Part shown: piece after piece, positions 41,900 to 47,577 of the stretch
Position numbering within the stretch: the first letter of the stretch is position 1
Layout: each line of letters starts with the position of its first letter
Source of the DNA: Clostridia bacterium
GTDB taxonomy: Bacteria > Bacillota > Clostridia > Christensenellales > CAG-138
Assembly: GCA_030526425.1 (NCBI GenBank)
Contig: JAUNCT010000018.1
Location: forward strand, 1 to 47,577
Length of the DNA stretch: 47,577 nt
Direction of reading: 5' to 3'
Notes under the pieces: model-generated
What the model was told of the DNA's origin: nothing
What the model saw: only the letters and a program-made list of their open reading frames with translations
Database searches by the model: none
Made by a program: the position numbers and the translations under genes

Positions 41900-43180
41900 T
41901 CAGACTGCGGCGAACGCGCCCTCGAGGTCGGCGATGATGTCGTCGATGTGCTCGGTGCCGATGGAGAGGCGGATGGTGCTGCGGCTGATGCCGACATCCG
42001 CGAGTTCTTCGTCCGTCAGCTGGGAGTGCGTGGTCGTCGCGGGGTGGATGACAAGGGATTTCACGTCTGCCACGTTCGCGAGCAGAGAGAAGATCTTCAG
42101 GTTGTCGATGAAACGGAAGGCTTCCTCCTGACCGCCCTTGATCTCGAAGGTGAAGATGGAAGCGCCGCCGTTCGGGAAGTACTTCTCATACAGCGCGTGA
42201 TCCGGATGGTCCGGCAGGCTCGGGTGGTTGACCTTGGCGACCTTCGGGTGTTTGGTGAGGTAATCGACGACCTTCTTGGCGTTTTCGGCGTGGCGCTCGA
42301 TGCGGAGGCTCAGCGTCTCGGTGCCCTGCAGCAGCAGGAACGCGGCGAACGGGGAGATGCATGCGCCCTCGTCGCGGAGAAGGATCGCGCGGATGTAGGT
42401 GACGAACGCCGCCGCGCCCGCAGCTTCGGTGAACTTCACGCCGTGGTAGCTGGGGTTCGCTTCGGAGATCCACGGGTACTTGCCGCTGGCCGCCCAGTCG
42501 AACTTGCCGCTGTCGACGATGACGCCGCCGAGCGTGGTGCCGTGACCGCCGATGAACTTGGTGGCGGAATGGATCACGATGTCCGCGCCGTGCTCGATGG
42601 GGCGGATCAGGTACGGGGTGCCGAAGGTGTTGTCGATGATGAGCGGCAGCCCGTGCTTGTGGGCGATGGCTGCGATGGCGTCGATATCCGGGATGTCGGA
42701 GTTCGGGTTGCCGAGCGTTTCGATGTAGATCGCCTTGGTGTTCGGTTGGATCGCGCCTTCGACCTCGGCAAGGTCGTGCGCGTCGACGAAGCTCGCGTTG
42801 ATGCCGTACAGCGGCAGGGTGTGCGCCAGCAGGTTCGAGGTGCCACCGTAGATGGTCTTCTGCGCGACGATGTGCTCACCGCTCTTGGCGAGCGCCTGCA
42901 GCGTGTAGGTGATGGCCGCCGCGCCGGACGCGACCGCAAGACCCGCGACGCCGCCTTCCAGTGCGGCGATGCGCTGTTCGAAAACGCCCTGCGTGCTGTT
43001 GGTCAAGCGGCCGTAGATGTTGCCGGCATCGGCGAGACCGAAGCGGTCGGCGGCGTGCTGCGAGTTGCGGAACACGTAAGAGGTCGTCGCGTAGATCGGC
43101 ACCGCGCGGGCATCCGAAGCGGGATCGGGCTGTTCCTGACCGACGTGCAGCTGAAGGGTTTCGAATTTATACTCAGACAT
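41900..43180 (-). CDS. metY: O-acetylhomoserine sulfhydrylase (Cys/Met metabolism PLP enzyme)
   Basis: The 426-residue protein belongs to the MET17/MetY group. It has YKFETLQLHVGQEQPDPAS at the start, PIYATTSYVF, the inserted loop typical of O-acetylhomoserine enzymes, and HSATKFIGGHGTTLGGVIVD, with the PLP lysine. LSIGTEHIDDIIADLEGA closes the domain. It turns O-acetylhomoserine and sulfide into homocysteine. It is preceded by AAGGAGAACAAAAC and by a long leader with a cysteine-rich mini-ORF and a terminator. This suggests that cysteine supply controls both metY and the downstream cysK. Confidence 0.95.
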   Translation of the reverse strand: MSEYKFETLQLHVGQEQPDPASDARAVPIYATTSYVFRNSQHAADRFGLADAGNIYGRLTNSTQGVFEQRIAALEGGVAGLAVASGAAAITYTLQALAKSGEHIVAQKTIYGGTSNLLAHTLPLYGINASFVDAHDLAEVEGAIQPNTKAIYIETLGNPNSDIPDIDAIAAIAHKHGLPLIIDNTFGTPYLIRPIEHGADIVIHSATKFIGGHGTTLGGVIVDSGKFDWAASGKYPWISEANPSYHGVKFTEAAGAAAFVTYIRAILLRDEGACISPFAAFLLLQGTETLSLRIERHAENAKKVVDYLTKHPKVAKVNHPSLPDHPDHALYEKYFPNGGASIFTFEIKGGQEEAFRFIDNLKIFSLLANVADVKSLVIHPATTTHSQLTDEELADVGISRSTIRLSIGTEHIDDIIADLEGAFAAV

Positions 43181-43242
43181 TGTTTTGTTCTCCTTGATAT
43201 TTATGATTTCGTTTTTGTCGTTGTCGTTCGGAATTCAAGCAC

Positions 43243-43273
43243 AAAAAAACCGGGGCTGTTTGCAAGCTCCCGG
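43243..43273 (-). terminator. Attenuator terminator in the metY leader (region 3:4)
   Basis: Minus-strand stem CCGGG(A)GCT / AGCCCCGG, eight pairs with one bulged A and a 7-base loop, followed directly by TTTTTTT. It lies between the leader peptide stop and the metY ribosome site. Its 5' arm overlaps the 12-base segment at 43267-43278 that can pair upstream instead. Confidence 0.85.
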
Positions 43274-43372
43274 GCAAATGGCTGTGCGGACCCGCTTCAG
43301 CGCGCTGCGGTCTGCGGTTCGGTGCAACACGAAAACTCGGAATGCACCCGGCCACTGTGGTTTGCCCGGGAG
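43267..43372 (-). promoter_or_regulatory. Antiterminator pairing in the metY leader
   Basis: CTCCCGGGCAAA (43372-43361, inside the leader-peptide frame) is perfectly complementary to TTTGCCCGGGAG (43278-43267, the 5' arm region of the terminator). Pairing them (2:3) would block the terminator. The upstream segment can alternatively fold into a local hairpin, CCCGG / CCGGG with CCA/TGG inside (43370-43347, 1:2), which would free the terminator. Three mutually exclusive structures of this type define a transcription attenuator. Confidence 0.75.
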
Positions 43373-43428
43373 TATGGCATTCGCATACAACACATCATGC
43401 TGAGTTCGGAAATGTTCTTGCGGACCAT
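43297..43428 (-). CDS. Cysteine-rich leader peptide of the metY-cysK operon
   Basis: A 43-codon reading frame with a good ribosome site (AAAGGAGAGAATGCA before the ATG at 43428), translating to MVRKNISELSMMCCMRMPYS... and ending TEPQTAAR. It has two adjacent pairs of Cys codons: residues 13-14 (TGTTGT, 43392-43387) and 34-35 (TGTTGC, 43329-43324). The first pair lies 15 bases ahead of the antiterminator strand. A ribosome slowed there by lack of charged tRNA-Cys would leave that strand free. The stop lies 18 bases before the terminator arm. This is the geometry of leader-peptide attenuators; no protein function is expected. Confidence 0.75.
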   Translation of the reverse strand: MVRKNISELSMMCCMRMPYSRANHSGRVHSEFSCCTEPQTAAR

Positions 43429-43473
43429 TGCATTCTCTCCTTTCGTTTTCGTTTGCTCAAATTCGATGGTCTT

Positions 43474-43502
43474 ATGATAATCCCTTTAACCCACTATGTC
43501 AA
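43474..43502 (-). promoter_or_regulatory. Promoter of the metY-cysK operon
   Basis: TTGACA (43502-43497) and TATCAT (43479-43474) with a 17-bp spacer on the minus strand. The start point is about 39 bp before the leader-peptide ATG. Confidence 0.82.
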
Positions 43503-43534
43503 TAGGTTTTATGAAAAAAAGATATACGATTTTG

Positions 43535-43572
43535 AAAAAAACTTCCGGAGGGAGTTTCCTCCCCCGCGGAAG
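43535..43572 (-). terminator. Terminator of the rlmI-ygjP type operon
   Basis: Minus-strand stem CTTCCG...GGGAG / CTCCC...CGGAAG capped by a GAAA tetraloop and followed by TTTTTTT. Confidence 0.85.
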
Positions 43573-43629
43573 CCGTGAAATTCCGGTATGACGGGAACGG
43601 ACGCCGTCCCTTTTTCCGTTTGTTGCGGT

Positions 43630-44157
43630 TCATTCCTCCACGCGCGGCATGAAGAGCAGCGCCTTCCGCGCCTTCCAGTCCGGCAGGACGGAGGCGACCT
43701 CCGCGTAGAACGCCGCCGAATGATCCTTGTGGCGGATGTGCGCCAGCTCGTGCACGACCACATAATCGACCGCCGCGTCCTCGTTCGCCATGAGGTACTT
43801 CGAAAAGGAAACGGTGTTCCTTCCGCTGCAGCTGCCGTAACGCGTGCGCGCCGAGGTCACGGTCATCTTCGGGGTCTCAAGCCCCATCCGCGCCGCCCAG
43901 AATGCGAGCTTTGCGGGCAGTACTTCCTTCGCACGGGTGCGCAGCGCCTCCGCTTCCGCTTCGGTCAGCACGGGGCGACGGTCGCGCTTGGCGCTCTGCT
44001 TCGCCACCGCGCCGAGGATCCAATCCCGCTTTTCCGCAAGGAACCGGTCGATCTCCCATTGGGGCATGCGTTTCGGTGCCCGCACGACGATGCGTGCTTC
44101 CGCGTCGATCTCCACCCCGAGCGTGCGCCGTGCGGAGCGGACCAGCGTGTACTCCAT
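43630..44157 (-). CDS. YgjP-type M48-like metallopeptidase
   Basis: Start chosen at 44157 (MEYTLVRSARRTLGVEIDAE), 2 bp after the upstream methyltransferase stop; the open frame continues upstream only as a shadow. The 175-residue protein has the family opening VRSARRTLGVEI, RYGSCSGRNTVSFS (equivalent to the WGSC motif of YgjP), and VVHELAHIRHKDHSAAFYAEV, a complete HExxH plus a third His ligand. This is the YgjP/DUF45 group, a minimal zinc metallopeptidase fold found in most bacteria. The role is unknown, though E. coli YgjP binds nucleotides. It is co-transcribed with an rRNA methyltransferase. Confidence 0.88.
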   Translation of the reverse strand: MEYTLVRSARRTLGVEIDAEARIVVRAPKRMPQWEIDRFLAEKRDWILGAVAKQSAKRDRRPVLTEAEAEALRTRAKEVLPAKLAFWAARMGLETPKMTVTSARTRYGSCSGRNTVSFSKYLMANEDAAVDYVVVHELAHIRHKDHSAAFYAEVASVLPDWKARKALLFMPRVEE

Positions 44158-44159
44158 CC

Positions 44160-45380
44160 TCACACCACCTGGAACAGGTAGAACTTGAGGTAATCGGTCT
44201 CGGGCACGTTCCAGAGGATCGGGTGATCGGGCGCCTGCTGCCGCCCTTCGATCTGCCGCAGCATCACATGCGCGTCGCGCGCGGCATCGTGCAGCATCTT
44301 GCGGAACAGCTCGTCCGTCATGAAATGCGAGCAGGAGCAGGTCGCGAGGTAGCCGCCGCGGGGCAGCAGCTTCATCGCCTTGAGGTTGATCTCCTTGTAG
44401 CCCTTGGTCGCGTTGCGCACGGTGGCGCCGCTCTTGGTGAACGCGGGCGGGTCGAGGATGATCATATCGTAGGGGCTGTTCTTCTTTTCCGCCATGTCGG
44501 TGAGCAGGTCGAACACATCCGCCACGAGGAAATCCATGTTCGTGAGCCCGTTGCGCTCGGCGTTGCCCTTCGCAAGGGCGATGGCGTCTGCACTGACGTC
44601 GACCGCGGTCACGCGCTTCGCGCCGCCCGCCGCGCAGTTGAGGGCGAAGGCGCCCGTGTGGGTGAAGCAGTCGAGCACCGTAAGCCCCTTGGCGAGCTTT
44701 GCCGCCGCGAGGCGGTTGTACTTCTGGTCGAGGAAGAAGCCCGTCTTCTGCCCGCGGATGTAATCCACATCGTACTTCACGCCGTTTTCGGTGATTTCGA
44801 CATGCCCGCCGAGGTCCGTTGCGAGACCGGGTCCTTCGAAAAAGCCCGTGCGGCATTCGAGCCCCTCTTTTTGGCGGAGCGGCGAATCGCTGCGCTCATA
44901 CACCGCGGTGACGGTCTCGCCCATCGCACGGAGTTCGGAAACGATGCCGTTGAGGATCAGCTCCTTGCGGCGTTCCGTGCCGAGGGAAAGCACCTCGACC
45001 GAGAGGATGTCGTTGAAGCGGTCGACCGTGAGCCCGGGGAAGCGGTCCGCCTCACCGTGGATGAGCCTGCAGCACCGGAAATCCTCCCCCATGACCTGCT
45101 TGCGGTACGCGAGCGCGTAGCGGATGCGCCGCAGCCAAAAAGCCCCGTCGAAGCGGTCGTTCGGGTTGTCGCTGATGATGCGGATGCGGATGCGGCTGTT
45201 GCCGTTGTAAAAGCCCGTGCCGAGGTACTTGCCCTTGGGCGACAGCACGTCGACGAGGTCGCCGTCCGCGGGGGTGCCCGAAAGCGCCGTGACCTCCCCC
45301 TCATACACCCAGGGGTGCCCGTTGCGCGCCGCGCGCTCTCCTTTTTCGGTGATCGTTGCCGCGATGTATTCCCGTTCCAT
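44160..45380 (-). CDS. Class I rRNA (cytosine-C5) methyltransferase, RlmI-like
   Basis: Start chosen at 45380 (MEREYIAATITEKGERAARN), with ACGGAG eight bases upstream. The 406-residue protein has an N-terminal PUA domain (GHPWVYEGEVTALSG...GDLVDVLSPKGKYLGTGFYN), then a methyltransferase fold: VLDCFTHTGAFALNCAAGGAKRVTAVDVS (SAM-binding), DVFDLL, the catalytic IILDPPAFTKSG and SCSHFMTDELF (Cys). This is the RlmI/YccW group, which makes m5C1962 in 23S rRNA. In Clostridia the close homologues are annotated the same way, but the exact base is unproven. Confidence 0.9.
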   Translation of the reverse strand: MEREYIAATITEKGERAARNGHPWVYEGEVTALSGTPADGDLVDVLSPKGKYLGTGFYNGNSRIRIRIISDNPNDRFDGAFWLRRIRYALAYRKQVMGEDFRCCRLIHGEADRFPGLTVDRFNDILSVEVLSLGTERRKELILNGIVSELRAMGETVTAVYERSDSPLRQKEGLECRTGFFEGPGLATDLGGHVEITENGVKYDVDYIRGQKTGFFLDQKYNRLAAAKLAKGLTVLDCFTHTGAFALNCAAGGAKRVTAVDVSADAIALAKGNAERNGLTNMDFLVADVFDLLTDMAEKKNSPYDMIILDPPAFTKSGATVRNATKGYKEINLKAMKLLPRGGYLATCSCSHFMTDELFRKMLHDAARDAHVMLRQIEGRQQAPDHPILWNVPETDYLKFYLFQVV

Positions 45381-45499
45381 TCGGTATTCTCCGTTCTGTT
45401 CGTGATTGGTGTATTCCGCCAAAAGGATACCATACCCTTCCCCCGCGGGCAAGTGCGCAGGGCGCATCTTCCCCATAACTATACACGCGCGAGTTTTTG

Positions 45500-45529
45500 T
45501 TGGCAAAGCGCCCTTTTGTATGGTATACT
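45500..45529 (+). promoter_or_regulatory. Promoter of the Fe-S scaffold / GGGtGRT operon
   Basis: TTGGCA (45500-45505) and an extended -10 TATACT preceded by TGG (45524-45529), with an 18-bp spacer. Confidence 0.78.
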
Positions 45530-45607
45530 TTGGTTTCAGTAAAAAACGGGATGCGCCCCGCGTACGCCCGAAAATTTTACCTTTACAAAACAAGGAGGAA
45601 CCGTATC

Positions 45608-46309
45608 ATGCTTTATACCCGTGAAGTAGAGGATATGGTCTGCGTTGCAAAGGGTCCCAACCACGGCCCCGCAGCCATTCCCGAAGAAGGCAAATGGATC
45701 CAGGCGAAGGAGATCAAAGACATCTCCGGCTACACCCACGGCATCGGCTGGTGCGCCCCGCAGCAGGGTGCGTGCAAGCTGTCCCTGAACGTCAAGAACG
45801 GCATCATCGAAGAGGCGCTCGTCGAGACCATCGGCTGCTCCGGTATGACCCACTCCGCCGCGATGGCGAGTGAGATCCTGCCCGGCAAGACCATCCTCGA
45901 AGCCCTGAACACCGACCTCGTCTGCGACGCGATCAACACCGCGATGCGCGAGCTCTTCCTGCAGATCGTTTACGGCCGCACCCAGTCCGCGTTCTCCGAC
46001 GACGGTCTCCGCATCGGCGCGGGTCTCGAAGACCTCGGCAAGGGTCTCCGTTCCATGGTCGGCACCATGTACGGCACCAAGCTCAAGGGCACCCGTTACC
46101 TCGAGATGACCGAGGGCTACGTCCTCAAGATCGCCCTCGATAAGGACGACCAGGTCTGCGGTTACCAGTTCCTTTCCCTCGGCAAGATGATGGACGCCAT
46201 CAAGGCCGGCATGAGCCCCAACGAGGCTTACGAAAAGAACATCGGCACCTACGGCCGCTTCAAGGCGGAAGACGGCGCTGTCCGTTGGATCGACCCGCGC
46301 AAGGAATAA
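45608..46309 (+). CDS. IscU/NifU-like iron-sulfur cluster scaffold protein
   Basis: Start at 45608 (MLYTREVEDMVCVAKGPNHG), after AAGGAGGAACC. The 233-residue protein has an IscU/NifU N-terminal fold: GWCAPQQGACKLSLNV, VETIGCSGMTHSAAMASEILPGKTILEAL (IscU: FGCGSAIASSSLATELIKGKT) and a later Cys in TDLVCDAI. Three spaced cysteines, as in scaffolds, could hold a cluster. It is longer than IscU (about 125-150 residues), with a C-terminal extension of unknown role. It forms a two-gene operon with the GGGtGRT protein 12 bp downstream, an arrangement widely seen in anaerobic Clostridia. Confidence 0.85.
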   Translation: MLYTREVEDMVCVAKGPNHGPAAIPEEGKWIQAKEIKDISGYTHGIGWCAPQQGACKLSLNVKNGIIEEALVETIGCSGMTHSAAMASEILPGKTILEALNTDLVCDAINTAMRELFLQIVYGRTQSAFSDDGLRIGAGLEDLGKGLRSMVGTMYGTKLKGTRYLEMTEGYVLKIALDKDDQVCGYQFLSLGKMMDAIKAGMSPNEAYEKNIGTYGRFKAEDGAVRWIDPRKE

Positions 46310-46321
46310 GGAGGTACGCAC

Positions 46322-47341
46322 ATGGCTCTGTTTGAGAATTACGAAGGCCGCATGCCCCAGCTGCAGCCTGTTCTGGACAAGTACGGCTTCAAAGATTTCG
46401 AAGAAGTCAAGGCTTTCAACAATGCGAAGGGCGTTGACGCTTACCACATCGTCGAGAGCACCCAGCCCATCTGCTTCGAGAACGCGAAGTGGGCTTACGA
46501 GCTCGGCGCCGCCATCGCTCTGAAGGAAGGCGTCAAGACCGCAGCGGAAGCCGCAAAGTGCATCGGCATCGGTCTGCAGGCGTTCTGCATCCCCGGCTCC
46601 GTCGCGGATCAGCGTCAGGTCGGCATCGGTCACGGCAACCTCGGCGCGATGCTCCTCGATGAGAACACCTCCTGCTTCGCTTTCCTCGCGGGTCACGAAT
46701 CCTTCGCGGCTGCGGAGGGCGCCATCAAGATCGCGCTCAACGCGAACAAGGTCCGCAAGAACCCCCTGCGCGTCATCCTGAACGGTCTCGGCAAGGACGC
46801 GGCGATGATCATCAGCCGCATCAACGGTTTCACCTACGTGCAGACCAAGTACGATTACCTCTCCGCCGACGTCAAGGAAGACCACGCGCTGACCATCGTC
46901 AACGAGACCGCTTACTCCACGGGCGACCGTGCGAAGGTCCGCTGCTACGGTGCGGACGATGTCCGTGAGGGCGTCGCCATCATGTGGCACGAGGGTGCGG
47001 ATGTTTCCATCACCGGCAACTCCACCAACCCCACCCGTTTCCAGCACCCCGTCGCGGGCACCTACAAGAAGGAATGCTGGGAAGCCGGCAAGAAGTACTT
47101 CTCCGTCGCTTCCGGCGGCGGCACGGGCCGTACGCTCCACCCCGACAACATGGCGGCGGGTCCCGCTTCCTACGGCATGACGGACACCATGGGCCGTATG
47201 CACAGCGATGCGCAGTTCGCGGGCTCCAGCTCCGTCCCGGCGCACGTTGAGATGATGGGCTTCCTCGGCATGGGCAACAACCCCATGGTCGGCGCGACCG
47301 TTGCGGTCGCCGTCGCCGTCGAAGAGGCGCAGAAGGCGTAA
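46322..47341 (+). CDS. GGGtGRT protein
   Basis: A 339-residue soluble protein containing the name-giving ASGGGTGRTLHPDNMAAGPA (about residues 261-280), plus CIPGSVADQRQVGIGHGNLG, LAGHESFAAAEGA and GNNPMVGATVAVAVAVEEA at the end. The family is conserved in anaerobic bacteria and some archaea, and its function is not established. The glycine-rich loops and the histidines look like a cofactor- or metal-binding enzyme. It is always the partner of an IscU-like scaffold, as here (ATG 12 bp after its stop, AAGGAGGTACGCAC site), so it may receive or need an Fe-S cluster. Codon use suggests high expression. Confidence 0.9.
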   Translation: MALFENYEGRMPQLQPVLDKYGFKDFEEVKAFNNAKGVDAYHIVESTQPICFENAKWAYELGAAIALKEGVKTAAEAAKCIGIGLQAFCIPGSVADQRQVGIGHGNLGAMLLDENTSCFAFLAGHESFAAAEGAIKIALNANKVRKNPLRVILNGLGKDAAMIISRINGFTYVQTKYDYLSADVKEDHALTIVNETAYSTGDRAKVRCYGADDVREGVAIMWHEGADVSITGNSTNPTRFQHPVAGTYKKECWEAGKKYFSVASGGGTGRTLHPDNMAAGPASYGMTDTMGRMHSDAQFAGSSSVPAHVEMMGFLGMGNNPMVGATVAVAVAVEEAQKA

Positions 47342-47368
47342 GCTTTCACAATATTTTGCACTACCAAT

Positions 47369-47396
47369 ACACCCGGCACCGCCGGGTGTTTTTGTG
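47369..47396 (+). terminator. Terminator of the GGGtGRT operon
   Basis: Stem ACACCCGGC / GCCGGGTGT with a 3-base loop, followed by TTTTTGTG, 28 bp after the stop. Confidence 0.88.
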
Positions 47397-47430
47397 TTAT
47401 CTGGCGTCCCCGTACACTGCGGAGAATGAC

Positions 47431-47463
47431 AAAAGGCATCCGAACCATCGGGTGCCTTTTGTT
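47431..47463. terminator. Second hairpin after the GGGtGRT gene
   Basis: AAAAGGCA.CCGA pairs with TCGG.TGCCTTTT (47431-47460) and is flanked by A and T runs on both sides. It can act as a backup or bidirectional terminator. Confidence 0.7.
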
Positions 47464-47492
47464 TCAAATTGCGAAAAAACGTGGAAAAAGGC

Positions 47493-47519
47493 TTGACATG
47501 ATATATATATATATATATT
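47493..47519 (+). promoter_or_regulatory. AT-rich promoter of the gene at the right edge
   Basis: TTGACA (47493-47498), then a run of alternating AT (about 47500-47518) containing several TATATT/TATATA versions of a -10 box; the best (47514-47519) has a 15-bp spacer. Confidence 0.6.
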
Positions 47520-47559
47520 TGAAAGTAAATAAAATCATTTCATTTTCGGAGGTGTTTCC

Positions 47560-47577
47560 ATGAAAATCAAACGGCTT
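47560..47577 (+). CDS. Start of an unidentified gene (cut by the right edge)
   Basis: ATG at 47560 with GGAGGTG seven bases upstream. Only MKIKRL is visible. A basic start of this kind would fit a signal peptide, but nothing more can be said. The upstream region is markedly AT-rich. Confidence 0.55.

Noticed and set aside
43181..43480. SAM riboswitch or T-box in the metY leader
   Set aside because: The conserved SAM-I core and the T-box TGGNACCGCG element are absent. The Cys-codon ORF with three alternative stems explains the region better.
45536..47467. 643-codon minus-strand reading frame
   Set aside because: Antisense to the Fe-S scaffold and GGGtGRT genes; it also runs through their promoter and terminator.

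Overview
The window looks like a chromosomal piece of an uncultured, GC-rich member of the Clostridia (Bacillota), probably a gut-type anaerobe. Supporting signs are near-consensus TTGACA/TATAAT promoters, strong GGAGG ribosome binding sites, T/P/E-rich linkers in secreted proteins, a purine riboswitch, an iron-sulfur scaffold paired with a GGGtGRT protein, and a tcdA/ttcA tRNA-modification operon. Most of the window is visibly GC-rich. Three stretches are clearly more AT-rich and may be acquired: the left end (zorA), the small frameshifted gene near 36.3 kb, and the extreme right end. Species or family cannot be fixed by eye.

Layout. (1) 1-2076: a zorA-like gene, the MotA-type proton channel of the Zorya anti-phage system, runs off the left edge. 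(2) 2119-9127: a co-directional operon with a sirtuin, then five exported proteins: metallophosphatase, PIG-L/phosphodiester-glycosidase fusion, leucine-rich repeat protein, PIG-L deacetylase and GLUG-type repeat protein. (3) 9318-11775: a fructokinase pair and a YczE-type membrane protein pair. (4) 12082-20640: a sugar island with an MglBAC-type ABC importer, an unrecognised enzyme, a HAD phosphatase, an RfaE/HldE-type kinase, a GmhA-type isomerase and a ROK kinase. Together these resemble heptose-phosphate chemistry without the nucleotide-activating steps. (5) 20750-24648: a zinc-ribbon membrane protein with a MalY/PatB lyase, an MFS carrier and a TauE/SafE exporter. (6) 24834-28234: purine/hydantoin catabolism (guaD, mocA-like, hydA), with a guanine-type riboswitch and terminator ahead of guaD. 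(7) 28307-35985: transporters and two alpha/beta hydrolases. (8) 36193-40752: a frameshifted small gene, a frameshifted rhodanese-TtcA fusion, tcdA, an HD protein and an AGCS symporter. (9) 40845-43428: metY-cysK behind a cysteine-codon leader peptide with three mutually exclusive hairpins. (10) 43630-47577: YgjP peptidase, an RlmI-type methyltransferase, the Fe-S scaffold/GGGtGRT pair, and the first codons of another gene.

The most interesting items are the Zorya-like defence gene at the left edge, the heptose-like catabolic island with an unknown enzyme, the cysteine attenuator upstream of metY-cysK, the guanine riboswitch on a guanine deaminase, and the PIG-L domain that has lost its metal ligands but is fused to a glycosidase. 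I saw no tRNA, rRNA, CRISPR array, insertion sequence or integrase.
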